Below, piece after piece: positions 18,976 through 28,969 of a stretch of 64,000 nt of DNA. The translations under genes were made by a program, and so were the position numbers. The number at the start of each line of letters is the position of its first letter. Position 1 is the stretch's first letter. Source of the stretch: Prorocentrum cordatum. Its lineage: Eukaryota > Sar > Dinophyceae > Prorocentrales > Prorocentraceae. The DNA lies in assembly GCA_963575745.1 (NCBI GenBank), contig CAUYUJ010019077.1, positions 63,560 to 127,559 on the forward strand. Direction: 5' to 3'. The notes below the pieces were generated by a model. The model was given only the letters and a program-made list of their open reading frames with translations. It had not been told where the DNA came from and did no database searches.

Positions 18976-21900
18976 ACCGCCGGGGGACTCGTAGAGCTTC
19001 CTGATCATATATAATGTTGAAAACAATGCAGAGAACAAATAAGTGTTCAGCACGAGCGATTTCAGACCTCTCGATGCAACAGCCGAACGTCCCTGATGCT
19101 TCTGATCGTTTTCTGTGCGCACGAGCTCTGTAGCTCTCCTACAGCCCGAGTGCGTGCGAAAATCGACAGCACCTCTCAAGATGACTCGAACAATTTGAAT
19201 AGTTTTACGAACCTAGCTCGAGTATCAGACCGAGTCCAGACCTCTGAATGCGACAGGCGGACGCAGCTGATGTCTCCAAATCGATTCCTGTGATTACCAG
19301 CCCTGTAGCCCCCCTAGAGCCCGAGTTAAGTGCAGAAAACGGACAGCACCTCTCAAGATGACTCGAACAATACGAAAAGCTTCGCAGAGCTAGCTCGGGC
19401 AGCAGATCGAGTTTGAAGCTCTAGATTCGACAGACGGACGCGCCTGATGTCTCCAAATCGATGCCTGTGATTATCAGCCCTGTAGCCCGCCTACAGCCCG
19501 AGTAAAGTACAGAAGACTGACAGCACCTCTCAAGATGACTTAAACAATACGAATAGCTTCGCGAACCTAGCTCGGGCAGCAGACCGAGTTCAGAGCTCTC
19601 GCTTCAACAGACAAACGCGCCTGATGATGCTGAATCGGTTTCTGTAAGTATCAGCTCTGTAGCTGTCCTAAAGCTCGAGTCAAGTACAAAAAACCGACAA
19701 CGCCTATCGAGATGACTCGAAACGGCCGATCCCGCCTGGACGCTTTTTGGCAGTGAAGGGTACCCGATCGAGCTGAGATCAAGACGGCGAGAGCGGGACT
19801 AAGATCGAATATCACGGGATAAAATACTAGAGCTCTGACGAATGATTCAATTTCGAGAACAAAATTTTCAACCTACCAAAAGTCACCAAAAGTCCGTCGA
19901 GGTTTTTCTTGCCAACTAGCTCTCCAGCGCGCCGGAACTGGGCGCCGGATGTAAACCGTCAACCTTTCTTACCGCCGGGGGACTCGTAGAGCTTCCTGAC
20001 AATATATAATGTCGAAAAAAATGCAGAGAACGAATAGTTTTTCAGCCCAAGCGATTTCAGACCTCTCGATGCAACAGCGGAACGCCCCCGATGCTTCTGG
20101 ATTGTCTACTGTACGAGCTCTGTAGCTCTCCTACAGCGCGAGTTACGTGCGTAAATCGACAGCACCTCTCAAGATGACTCGAAGAAAACGAATAGTTTGG
20201 CAAACCCAGCTCGAGTATCAGACCGAGTTCAGACCTCTGAATGCGACAGGCGGACGCGTCTGATGTCTCCAAACCGATTCCTGTAATTACCAGCCCTGCA
20301 GCCCCCCCTACAGCCCGAGTTAAGTGCAGAAAACCGAGAGCACCTCTCAGGATGATTCGAACAATACGAAATAGTTTCGCGGACCTAGTTCGGGCAGCAG
20401 ACCGAGTTCCGAGCTCTGGATTCGACAGACGGACGCGCCTGATGTCTTCAAATCGATTCCTGTGACCACCTGCACTGAAGCCCCCCTACAGCCCGAGTTA
20501 AGTGCAGAAAACCGACAGCACCTCTTAAGATGACTCGAACAATACGAATAGTTTCGCGATTCTAGATCGGACAGCAGACCGAGTTCAGAGCTCTGGATTG
20601 AACAGACAAACGCGACTGATGATTCTGAATCGGTTTCTGTAAGTATCAGCTCTGTAGCTCTCCTATAGCTCTATTTTAGTACAGAAAACCGGGAGCGCCT
20701 GTCAAGATGACTCGAATAATACGAATAGGTTTGCGGACCTAGCTCGGCTAGCAGACCGAGTTGAGACCTCTAGATGCAAGAGACGGACGCGCCTGATCAT
20801 TCTGAATCGATAAGGTGTGCTTACCAGCTGTGTCGCTCTCCTGTATCTCGAGTTTAAGTCCAATATACTGACAGCGCGTATCAAGATGACTCGAAGCGGC
20901 CGATCCCGCCGCAACGCTTTTTGGCAGTAAAAGGTACCCGATCGAGCTGAGATCAAGATGGCGAGCGGAAATAAGATCGAATATCACGGGGAAAAATATT
21001 AGAGCTCTAACGAATGGTTGAATTTCGAGAATAAAATTTTCAACCGACCAAAAGTCAGCAAAAGGTCCGTCGAGATTATTCTCGCCAACTAGCTCTCCAG
21101 CGCCCCGGAACTGGGCGCCGGCGGTGAACCGTCAACCTTTCTTACCACCGGGGGACTCGTAGAGCTTTCTCACAATATATAATGTCGAAAAAATGCAGAG
21201 AACGAATAGTTTTTAAGCCCAGGTGATTTCAGACCTCTCGATGCAACAAACGCCCCTGATGCTTCTGGATCGCTTTCTCTGCGTACGAGCTCTTTAGCTC
21301 TCTACAGCCCGAATTACGTGCAAAAACCGACAGCACCTCTTAAGATGACTCGATCAATACGAATAGCTTTGCGAACCTCGCTCGAGTACCAGACGAGTTC
21401 AGATCTCTGAATGCGACAGGCGGACGCGCCTGATGTCTCCAAATCGATGCATGTGATTATCAGCTCTGTAGCCCCCCTCTAGCCCGAGTTAAGTACGGAA
21501 AACCGACAGCACCTCTCCAGATGACTCGAACAATACGAATAGTTTCGCAAACCTAGCTCGGGCAGCAGACCGAGTTCAGAGCTCTAGATTCGACAGGGGG
21601 GCGCACCTGATGTCTGCGAATCGATTCCTGTGATCACCATCCCTGTAGCCCCCCTACAACCCGAGTTAAGTACAGAAAACTGATAACACTTTTCAAGATG
21701 CCTCGAAGTATACGAATAGTTTCGCGAACCTAGCTCCAGCAGCAGGCCGGGTTCAGACCTCCAGATGCGACAGGCGAACGCGCCTAATGATTCTGAAATC
21801 GATTTCTGCCCTACAGCTCGAGTTGAATACAAAATACCGACAACGCGTATCAAGATGACTCGAAACAGCCAGTAAAAGGTACCCGATCGAGCTGAGATCA

Positions 21901-23188
21901 AGATGACGAGCGGAAATGAGATCGAATATAATGGGAGAAAATACTAAAACTCTAACGACTGGTTGAATTTCGAAAACAAAATTTTCAACCGACCAAAAGT
22001 GAGCAAAAGGTCCGTCGAGATTTTTCTTGCCAACTAGCTCTCCTGCGCGCCGGAACTGTCGTTGTCCAAAACCCGGATAGCCAAGCGAGAGACGCGCGCG
22101 CACGGGTCTCGTCGCGCAAGCGCCACCCCGGGCCGCGCCTCCGGCGACGCGCGTGATTCGGCGCTCGCAGAAGGGAACCGGCGTAAACCGTCAACCTGGT
22201 AACCGCCGGGAACCTCGTAGAGCTCTTTCCTTGCACGGAGATCCGGAACACATGAAGAAAGCTTCTGGGGCGAGATACAAAAAACTCAAAATTACGTTTT
22301 CCTGTTTTCATCCAACGTCGGTTCATCCAAATGTTTTGATAGTAATACTGCACATATGGACCTGGAAATTTCACTGGCGGACGCGGCATAACCCACTACA
22401 GGTGCGAAAAATCTGCTTTCTGAAAATCAACTGTCAAATATCTTCAAAATCTTTTGAAAACCGATCCAAAGTTACCACATCTTCTTTTCTGGTCGGGTCG
22501 ACCAACTAGCTCCACCCCGCGCCGGAATTCCTCTAGCTCATCGATGACGAAGAGCTATACGAGGTACTGTTCCATTCACACGCTGCGTGCGCATGGGGTG
22601 CGACCAGATGCCTTAGACGTGCGCAAAGGCGCTCGAAATCGTACGAAGCGGAGCTCGACGGTCACGGGGAAACGCCCCTGAAGCGCTTCTAAATTGCTAA
22701 CTGTTGTTGTCCAAAACCCGGATAGCCAAGCGAGAGACGCGCGCGCACGGGTCTCGTCGCGCAAGCGCCACCCGGGCCGTGCCTCCGGCTAGGCGCGTGA
22801 TTTGGCGCTCGCAGAGGGGAACCGGCGGTAAACCGTCAACCTGGTAACCGCCGGGAACCTCGTAGAGCTCTTTCCTCGCACGGAGATCCGGAACACATGA
22901 AGAAAGCTTCTTGGGCGAGATACAGAAAAACTCAAAATTACGTTTTCCTGTTTTCATCCAACGTCGGTTCCTCCAAGTGTTTTGATAGTAATACTGCACA
23001 TATGGACCTGGAAATTTCACTGGCGGACGCGGCATAACCCACTACAGGTGCGAAAAAACTGCTTCCTGAAAAAAATGTCAAATATCTAAATCTTTGGAAA
23101 ACCGACCCAAAGTTACCTCTTCTTTTCTGGTCGGGTCGACCAACTAGCTCCACCCCGCGCCGAAACTGGGCGCCGGCGGTAAACCGTC
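18976..23188 (+). repeat. composite satellite block 2
   Basis: Begins with the 3' half of the hairpin cut by LINE A, then ~177-bp units (for example near 19387, 19565, 20386, 20563 and 20738) and whole ~1.1-kb higher-order units starting with hairpins at 19940 and 21116. Further hairpins lie at 22178 and 22820. A ~115-bp GC-rich direct repeat occurs at about 22062-22180 and 22702-22822. No gene is supported. Confidence 0.85.
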
Positions 23189-23276
23189 AACCTTTCTTCT
23201 TTTTTTTGCGGTTTGCGGTCCGCCACTAGAATCCGAATCCGAATCGGCGGAGCAGTGCAACTGAGCCCCCACCATC

Positions 23277-26200
23277 TTAGGTAGGTCGTAGCAGAGCGCA
23301 CGCCACCTTAGCAGCAGCTCTCGTCAGGGCAGCGCAGGCAGCTAGTTCACAGCAGGTTACCGTGCTACCAGGAGGCAAGCTCATCGCCTCCTCGGCCACA
23401 TCGTGCCAATGGAAGCTGTGCGAGCTGGTGCAGGAGGAAGAGGAGGAGGAGGAGGAGGAGGAGGAGATGGGAAAATCAACCTGCACGCTGGAACCCCTAC
23501 CTACAACGCCAATCTGAAGCCACCACCCACCTCCACATCCTTCATTACTGACACCCCCATCGAATGCACCACGGAGAGCAGTCTTACGAGTACTGAGGAA
23601 CTTATCATATGCAAACCAGCGAGTAATAGTTTGGCCACCTCTGGCCTCCCACGACAATTTATCCGCACGCTCATTACCCTCACGAAAGAAATGCTTATAC
23701 AGATTCTGTCCCGATGCAGGTGAGGTCAGTCCCCATCCAGACAGCATCGATACCGTATTTTGTAGTGTTCCCACCAGTCGTACATACTGCTTGTTGCGAA
23801 TCTGCCACTCACCACACATCCAGTTTACAACAGTCTTACTATCTCCCAAGATCTCCATCCCAAGACGCTCAATATTCTCACACCTCCACTCCGTTTCATT
23901 CTCCTCCTCCTCTGCCTTCACATGTCTCACACCAGGCGGCCTGGGTAGAACAAACAAGTCGAACAAGTGTTGCATACCAATCACAGTCAGCAAATGCTTG
24001 CAGTATTTCTCACGGGACCCAGCGGAACTGTCGAATGAGAGGTACCACTCACAACCAAAGAGATCGCACAAGCACCAGTCCCACGCAGTATGTCCACGGG
24101 GGCGGCCGCCTATGTTCATGCGTGTCAGCTGCTTCCTATCTTTTACAGGCATTGCTAGAATACATGTGTCACGATGTTCCGTCCACTTCCCCCTTCCATG
24201 TAACATGGCCAGCCTAGATATCATCCATTCACGTGACATGTCCGACTCCTCAGGTATGGCAGGCTGATCATCTGGTGTACGCCGGCGACAGCCACTCGAC
24301 ATCTGGGATATCTGAGATACATGATATGTTTGAGAAGTCGCCGCCGCCGCCATCGCCCGAGTTTTCCTCTGACGCCGATTTGGTACCGTCTCTCCCTCCT
24401 CCTCCTCTGTGTGTGTTGTGTATCTCCTCATACGAATACTTGCAGCAACTGAGACATCCTTAGCCCAATCCCAACAACGAAATATCCATATCTGCACCGC
24501 ACTTCGGAATCCAAGTCCAGCAAAACTCTGTCGTCCCGCTTTGTATCGCCTACGTTGAAACTCAGACCAGCCTTCAGTTCTCCGCTTGCGTATACCTGAC
24601 ATTATAGCTAGACATCTGCCTTCAAAATAGTGAACAGCAGCAATGGTAGAATAGTCGGGCGTTCTGCCCTCACAGTTGAATAATAATGCAGCAATCACTT
24701 TAGCTTGATAGCGAGTAAATCTTTCAGCCAAGTCAATCCCAGAACAGCGGTAATACGCGATTTCCCCAAAGAACATCCTCTGGGCTTTCTGGAGCATGGC
24801 CTCTGAGTCCGAGTGGTCCTTCCAGGTCTCCTCCAGAGTGGCTCCCAGGATCTCAAACGCTTGAACACGCGGTAGGACCACTTCTCGGGTCCCAAGAGCG
24901 GCGTCACTAGACGGCACCAGCACACGGATATCCTGCTCAGGGGACGGCGGGATGCCAGGCGGCGCACCAAAGTAAATATACATCAAAGATTTCGGCTTCC
25001 AGGTCATTCCTGCATTCATCAGGGGGATACTCATGTCACGCACCATCAACTCAAGGTCAGTGCGGGTCTTCGCATACAACAAAAGATTATCTGCCCAGAA
25101 ACTGTGGGTCATACGCTCACCATTGAACATGCGCTCATCATTTTCCAATTTGATGCCGTACTGCGTTTCTTGCCTCCATCTGTCGATAACATCTCTCCAG
25201 AGTACAATAGAAACTGCCAGAAAAATCATAGGTCCCTCTACTCCTCCCGTTCGAATAGATTTGTCCCAATAGACCGCTGACGATGCCTCGATGCCCTCGA
25301 AGCTGGCCACGCACTGATTATCCATCATGGGTTCAATCAACGCCACAATGAGATCAGCAGGTATGTCAAGAGCACGAAGACAGCGCATGGCGAGGCACGG
25401 AGTAACATTATCGAAAGCTTGTAAGATATCAAGATTGGCAAGCCACAAACTGTCTCCTTTGCCCCAGACAGCGGAGTGCTGGCTGAGCCTCTTGGCAACG
25501 CTGGTGATTTCCGATGTTTTGCGTCCCGATCTGAATCCGCACAGGCATACATAGTGTCGGTGCTCCTCAATCCTCTTCTCGATCAACATCACAATACATG
25601 TCATGTACCATTTCATAAGACACGACTGTAGACATAGCATACGTGTATCTGTCAAATGTTGTATGTCCATTTCTTTTGGCATGAGTGTGGCAGCTAGTTG
25701 ACGCCAACTGTCGGGACAACATAACCTTCTGGAATACACACCTTGGAAGCTCACCAGAACACGTCGCACAGATGCCCACGAGAGCTGTTTCAACATCGTG
25801 ACAGTCACGTTGTCGGGACCTGGGGCCTTTCCCGTGGACAGCTTCGCCCTCGCCCGCAGCAGGAGCGACATCGAGAACACCTCTGAGGATCCGCTTCCCG
25901 AACATAGACCACGCAGCGACTGAAGCTCACGCAGGGTCACCTCTCTGGCCTCGGGGTCCTCCACCTTAGACTTCATGTGCCCCAATATCTCGTCCCCCCA
26001 CTCCTCGCGGTTCTGAGACTCCATCCCGTTGGCAAGGATCAACGTCTCCGTCTTGGCCCTCCTCCTCCTCCTCGTGTTCATTTCCGTCCTCCACCTCTGT
26101 ACTCTTGCCTCTAGCCTCCTTCTTTCTCTCCTCACAATCTTTGAGCACCGTTTAGCCTCCTCTCTATCCCCCCGACGAAGAGCTTCACGTTTACTTGCCT

Positions 26201-27374
26201 GGGCGGCCCAGTGGATTTCGGATTTCTTTGGCACATTATTCCTGGGATTGATATCTTTCTGGGGGGTCTCCTCGGCGGCCTTTATGAGGTCAGGTCCCAG
26301 CGTATCCAACATCTCCTGTCGATCCTCTGGGTCAGCATTTTCCTGGCACAGAGCACGGTAACGACTGCCCCGATCGTCCATGTTCTTCGCAAACTCCAGC
26401 TGTGACACCGGTTGCAAGTGGATGAATTTTCGAGCAGGCTGGGTCCGTCTCTTCGCAGACGGTGCACAAGACAAGCGAACAACTATGCAGGCGTGGTCAG
26501 ACAGCGCACGCTCGTATCTGCTGCAAGGGTGCTCCGTCCAGGCGTGGCCGACTTCCGAAGGCAGCATCCAGCCAACGGTGAGCTCCTGCCTGTGTAAACG
26601 ACGGCTGACACCAACATAGTCGAGCACCTTCTCCACCCCCGTACCTGATTTGAAAGTAACCCTCCTCTGCCCGAATGTGTTCTCCATCCTGATGCCCCAG
26701 AGCCCGCAGAAGTCCAGTAGGGCCCTCCTCATCGATTGCAACCTAGACGCCCGTCGAATTTCGAAGCCCGAGACAAGCCTATGAGGTCTGGCTTTGCGTG
26801 CACCACGTTTTGTTTGAGTCATATACGGGTTGCCGTCATCCGCTCCCTCCTCCATCCCAGTATCAATCTCCGTAGACTCCCCAGCAATCCCAGACGCCTC
26901 CAGAAGCCCTGATCCAGTAACTCTAAAGCCGTTGACCTCCGAATCTGGCTCGAGTTCGACGTTAGCATCTGTCAAGAAGACCAGGTCCTGCGGCTGCTTC
27001 GGGAACTTAGACCTATGTGTGCGAAGCACTCGGGATATATCAAACAATATCTGTTCATACACATCATGCTCATACTGTTCTTCCGTAAGGGCATTGATAC
27101 TCTCATGTGGCATATATGCAACAATAACCGTAACACTAGAATAACTACAAATGACAAAACCTTTGCCACGATATGTGGCTCTGAGCGAGTCTCTCCAAGA
27201 CTTAGACATAATCACCGCAGCCTTCCGACAAGTACTCCGAAAAATTGTGTAACCTCGCATGCTGAGATCACGAACTGAAAGGAACTGACACTCGCACAAC
27301 CCCGCGAGTCCCACATCTAAACGACGTAGTGAATTAATTATGTCATGGCCGTTCTCTGCACCTGCCCGACGCAC
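23277..27374 (-). CDS. LINE B ORF2: APE endonuclease, reverse transcriptase, permuted RNase H
   Basis: Counted from a GTG at 27374, 1365 residues. APE: E28 in LCECQ, D136/N138 in LTDANVE, D293/H294 in LSDHACIV. RT: D649 in ANLDILQAFD and WADN at 760-763, followed by WKPKSLMYI. RNase H-like end in permuted order: D1178 in ILGDSK, D1238 in EGNERAD, D1272 in AFDGG, E1343 in CCELAACAAL. A poly-Ser run (about 1304-1314), coded by a TCC expansion, lies between the last two motifs. The frame continues upstream as ASWNVRRAGAEN with no ATG back to the ORF1 stop at 27405-27407. The first in-frame ATG is M39, after the catalytic Glu, so normal AUG initiation would give a broken endonuclease. Confidence 0.9.
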   Translation of the reverse strand: MRRAGAENGHDIINSLRRLDVGLAGLCECQFLSVRDLSMRGYTIFRSTCRKAAVIMSKSWRDSLRATYRGKGFVICSYSSVTVIVAYMPHESINALTEEQYEHDVYEQILFDISRVLRTHRSKFPKQPQDLVFLTDANVELEPDSEVNGFRVTGSGLLEASGIAGESTEIDTGMEEGADDGNPYMTQTKRGARKARPHRLVSGFEIRRASRLQSMRRALLDFCGLWGIRMENTFGQRRVTFKSGTGVEKVLDYVGVSRRLHRQELTVGWMLPSEVGHAWTEHPCSRYERALSDHACIVVRLSCAPSAKRRTQPARKFIHLQPVSQLEFAKNMDDRGSRYRALCQENADPEDRQEMLDTLGPDLIKAAEETPQKDINPRNNVPKKSEIHWAAQASKREALRRGDREEAKRCSKIVRRERRRLEARVQRWRTEMNTRRRRRAKTETLILANGMESQNREEWGDEILGHMKSKVEDPEAREVTLRELQSLRGLCSGSGSSEVFSMSLLLRARAKLSTGKAPGPDNVTVTMLKQLSWASVRRVLVSFQGVYSRRLCCPDSWRQLAATLMPKEMDIQHLTDTRMLCLQSCLMKWYMTCIVMLIEKRIEEHRHYVCLCGFRSGRKTSEITSVAKRLSQHSAVWGKGDSLWLANLDILQAFDNVTPCLAMRCLRALDIPADLIVALIEPMMDNQCVASFEGIEASSAVYWDKSIRTGGVEGPMIFLAVSIVLWRDVIDRWRQETQYGIKLENDERMFNGERMTHSFWADNLLLYAKTRTDLELMVRDMSIPLMNAGMTWKPKSLMYIYFGAPPGIPPSPEQDIRVLVPSSDAALGTREVVLPRVQAFEILGATLEETWKDHSDSEAMLQKAQRMFFGEIAYYRCSGIDLAERFTRYQAKVIAALLFNCEGRTPDYSTIAAVHYFEGRCLAIMSGIRKRRTEGWSEFQRRRYKAGRQSFAGLGFRSAVQIWIFRCWDWAKDVSVAASIRMRRYTTHTEEEEGETVPNRRQRKTRAMAAAATSQTYHVSQISQMSSGCRRRTPDDQPAIPEESDMSREWMISRLAMLHGRGKWTEHRDTCILAMPVKDRKQLTRMNIGGRPRGHTAWDWCLCDLFGCEWYLSFDSSAGSREKYCKHLLTVIGMQHLFDLFVLPRPPGVRHVKAEEEENETEWRCENIERLGMEILGDSKTVVNWMCGEWQIRNKQYVRLVGTLQNTVSMLSGWGLTSPASGQNLYKHFFREGNERADKLSWEARGGQTITRWFAYDKFLSTRKTALRGAFDGGVSNEGCGGGWWLQIGVVGRGSSVQVDFPISSSSSSSSSSSCTSSHSFHWHDVAEEAMSLPPGSTVTCCELAACAALTRAAAKVACALLRPT

Positions 27375-27404
27375 ATTCCATGACGCAATGGTGTCGTGGC
27401 ACCT

Positions 27405-28451
27405 CTAGTTCGTACTGGAAATCCTCGCTCGCAACTCATCAATGTTGATCCCTGGCTCAAGCTGATTCATTGCACGAGTGATCTCCCAGCCATTCTGCAG
27501 AGAGAACTTGGCCACAATCTTCCCTGGAGGTGGTAAGTGGTCACTGGAGCCCCACATGAACGTAATCGGTGGTCCCGTCTCAGCCCTGAGATTCGAATGA
27601 TGCTTCTTGAAACTCTTGAACTTGGCCTGAAAGATCCCAGCGGCATCCAGATGGGGCTTCTTCCAGGGGGGGGCCTCCACGTGGACCTTGAGGGCCCTGG
27701 GAGCGTGCTGGAGTTTGTTGTCGGCGATCGCGGCAACGAGTCGACGACGAAGATCCCACAGCTGGTCACTGGTAACCCCATTCTGGAAATAGAGCCGAGC
27801 ACGCGAATACCCCCACGCCTCTCTACCTGTGTTGAACCTCTTGGATTGGTTCAGGTCCAGAAACTCCTTCACACCACTGAACCATTCTCCAGCCAGGACC
27901 TCATTCAGCAGTGAATTCAACGCCTGCTGTGATAACATCTCCTCCTGACGCTTCTCTGCATCCCTCCAGTCCGTCACCCATCCCTTGAGCTCGACGAACG
28001 ATGGGGTGAAATTCTGCACTGACTGCCGAGTTTCCGCCGAGGACGCTGTCGTAGAGGTGCCTGCTCTGGGGGCCCCACCTGCAGGTGCCTGCTGGAGCTG
28101 GATTATCTGGAGCCTCTGATCCTCAACCTTCTTAGTAATAGCATCTATGTCCGTCATCGCCTGCTGTACATTTTTCTCCACCGAATCAACACGAGCATTG
28201 AGCTGGGTGCCGAGATCCGTGATGCTTCGATGTGTTGATTGGAAGCCCTCCGTCATCTTACCTCCCAGAGATGCAACAAGCGTCGTGATCTTGTCCATCC
28301 CCTTTGTCATGGCCTCCTCGAGGCCTTCAACCGTCTGAATTGTGACCCGTTTTCCCTCTGGGACCTCCTCCTCCTTGGCTCCTGGAACGGGCATATCAGT
28401 GGCGTCCATAGCGAAAACCTCGGGGACCGCAGCAGCTGATGAGGCAGCCAT
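27405..28451 (-). CDS. LINE B ORF1 protein
   Basis: About 348 residues from the ATG at 28451; codons upstream of it overlap the 5' leader. An N-terminal region with heptads (GLEEAMTKGMDKITTLVASL through MTDIDAITKKVEDQRLQI) suggests a coiled coil. The C-terminal domain matches LINE A ORF1 (LKGW, TSDQLWDLRRRLVAAI, VEAPPWKK). Likely role: RNA binding and RNP formation. It ends ARISSTN then TAG, and the same frame continues directly into ORF2. Confidence 0.8.
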   Translation of the reverse strand: MAASSAAAVPEVFAMDATDMPVPGAKEEEVPEGKRVTIQTVEGLEEAMTKGMDKITTLVASLGGKMTEGFQSTHRSITDLGTQLNARVDSVEKNVQQAMTDIDAITKKVEDQRLQIIQLQQAPAGGAPRAGTSTTASSAETRQSVQNFTPSFVELKGWVTDWRDAEKRQEEMLSQQALNSLLNEVLAGEWFSGVKEFLDLNQSKRFNTGREAWGYSRARLYFQNGVTSDQLWDLRRRLVAAIADNKLQHAPRALKVHVEAPPWKKPHLDAAGIFQAKFKSFKKHHSNLRAETGPPITFMWGSSDHLPPPGKIVAKFSLQNGWEITRAMNQLEPGINIDELRARISSTN

Positions 28452-28737
28452 CTTGCCGTCTGAGATATTACAAGGGATATTCCACTTCGCACAGAACGAT
28501 CGATCTTCTCGAGTACGTTTGAGATGTGCACTCAACTGATGAAAGTTATATGGGGCAACAGGATGGTGAGGTAAAGTGGGAGAGAGATCAGGTGGCCCAG
28601 ATGGTATGTCGACTAGAGAATCCTTATCGTCGTGTCGAGCTCTACCAACCTGTCTGGCAAGATACTCCCACTCCCAATGTCCGAAGTTGGCTCCCCAGCG
28701 GTCCAAATCGATCGATTGACTCTGGCTCGTCCCGTCC

Positions 28738-28835
28738 AGCTCGACGCGGCAAAATGCCGCAAACAAGTGCAGGCGGCCTGCTCGCAAACAAGTGCAAACA
28801 ATGCCGCAAACAAGTGCAGGCGTCGCCGAAGTGGC
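28738..28835 (-). repeat. short tandem words in the LINE B 5' UTR
   Basis: GCAAACAAGTGCA, in places preceded by GCC, recurs three times with a partial copy (AAATGCCGC) ahead of them, between the leader and ORF1. Small 5' UTR tandem repeats are common in LINE promoters; a promoter role here is inference. Confidence 0.5.
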
Positions 28836-28869
28836 CCGATCGCCACGCGCCCCCCGCGCGGCGGGCCAG

Positions 28870-28959
28870 GGGCAGGCTGCCTGACTGCACGATGCAGCTC
28901 GAGTGAGCCCCCCGACGGGACAAGGCCGAGGGAGAGCGGGAGGTAAACTCCGCTTCCTC
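28870..28959 (-). promoter_or_regulatory. structured 5' leader of LINE B
   Basis: Same leader as family A: GAGGAAGCGGAG at the end, CCCGTCGGGGGGCTC in the middle and stem CTGCA-TCG-TGCAG at 28885-28897. Differences from family A are concentrated where pairing is kept or in loops. Confidence 0.6.
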
Positions 28960-28969
28960 AACCTTTCTT

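Larger units (their letters stand above)
23199..28959 (-). mobile_element. LINE family B (full length)
   Basis: Second non-LTR family, organised like family A but with strongly diverged proteins. Flanked by AACCTTTCTT at 23189-23198 and 28960-28969, in the same hairpin position as family A. The sense 3' end is CCGCAAACCGCAAAAAAAAG, an A-rich tail. Confidence 0.9.
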
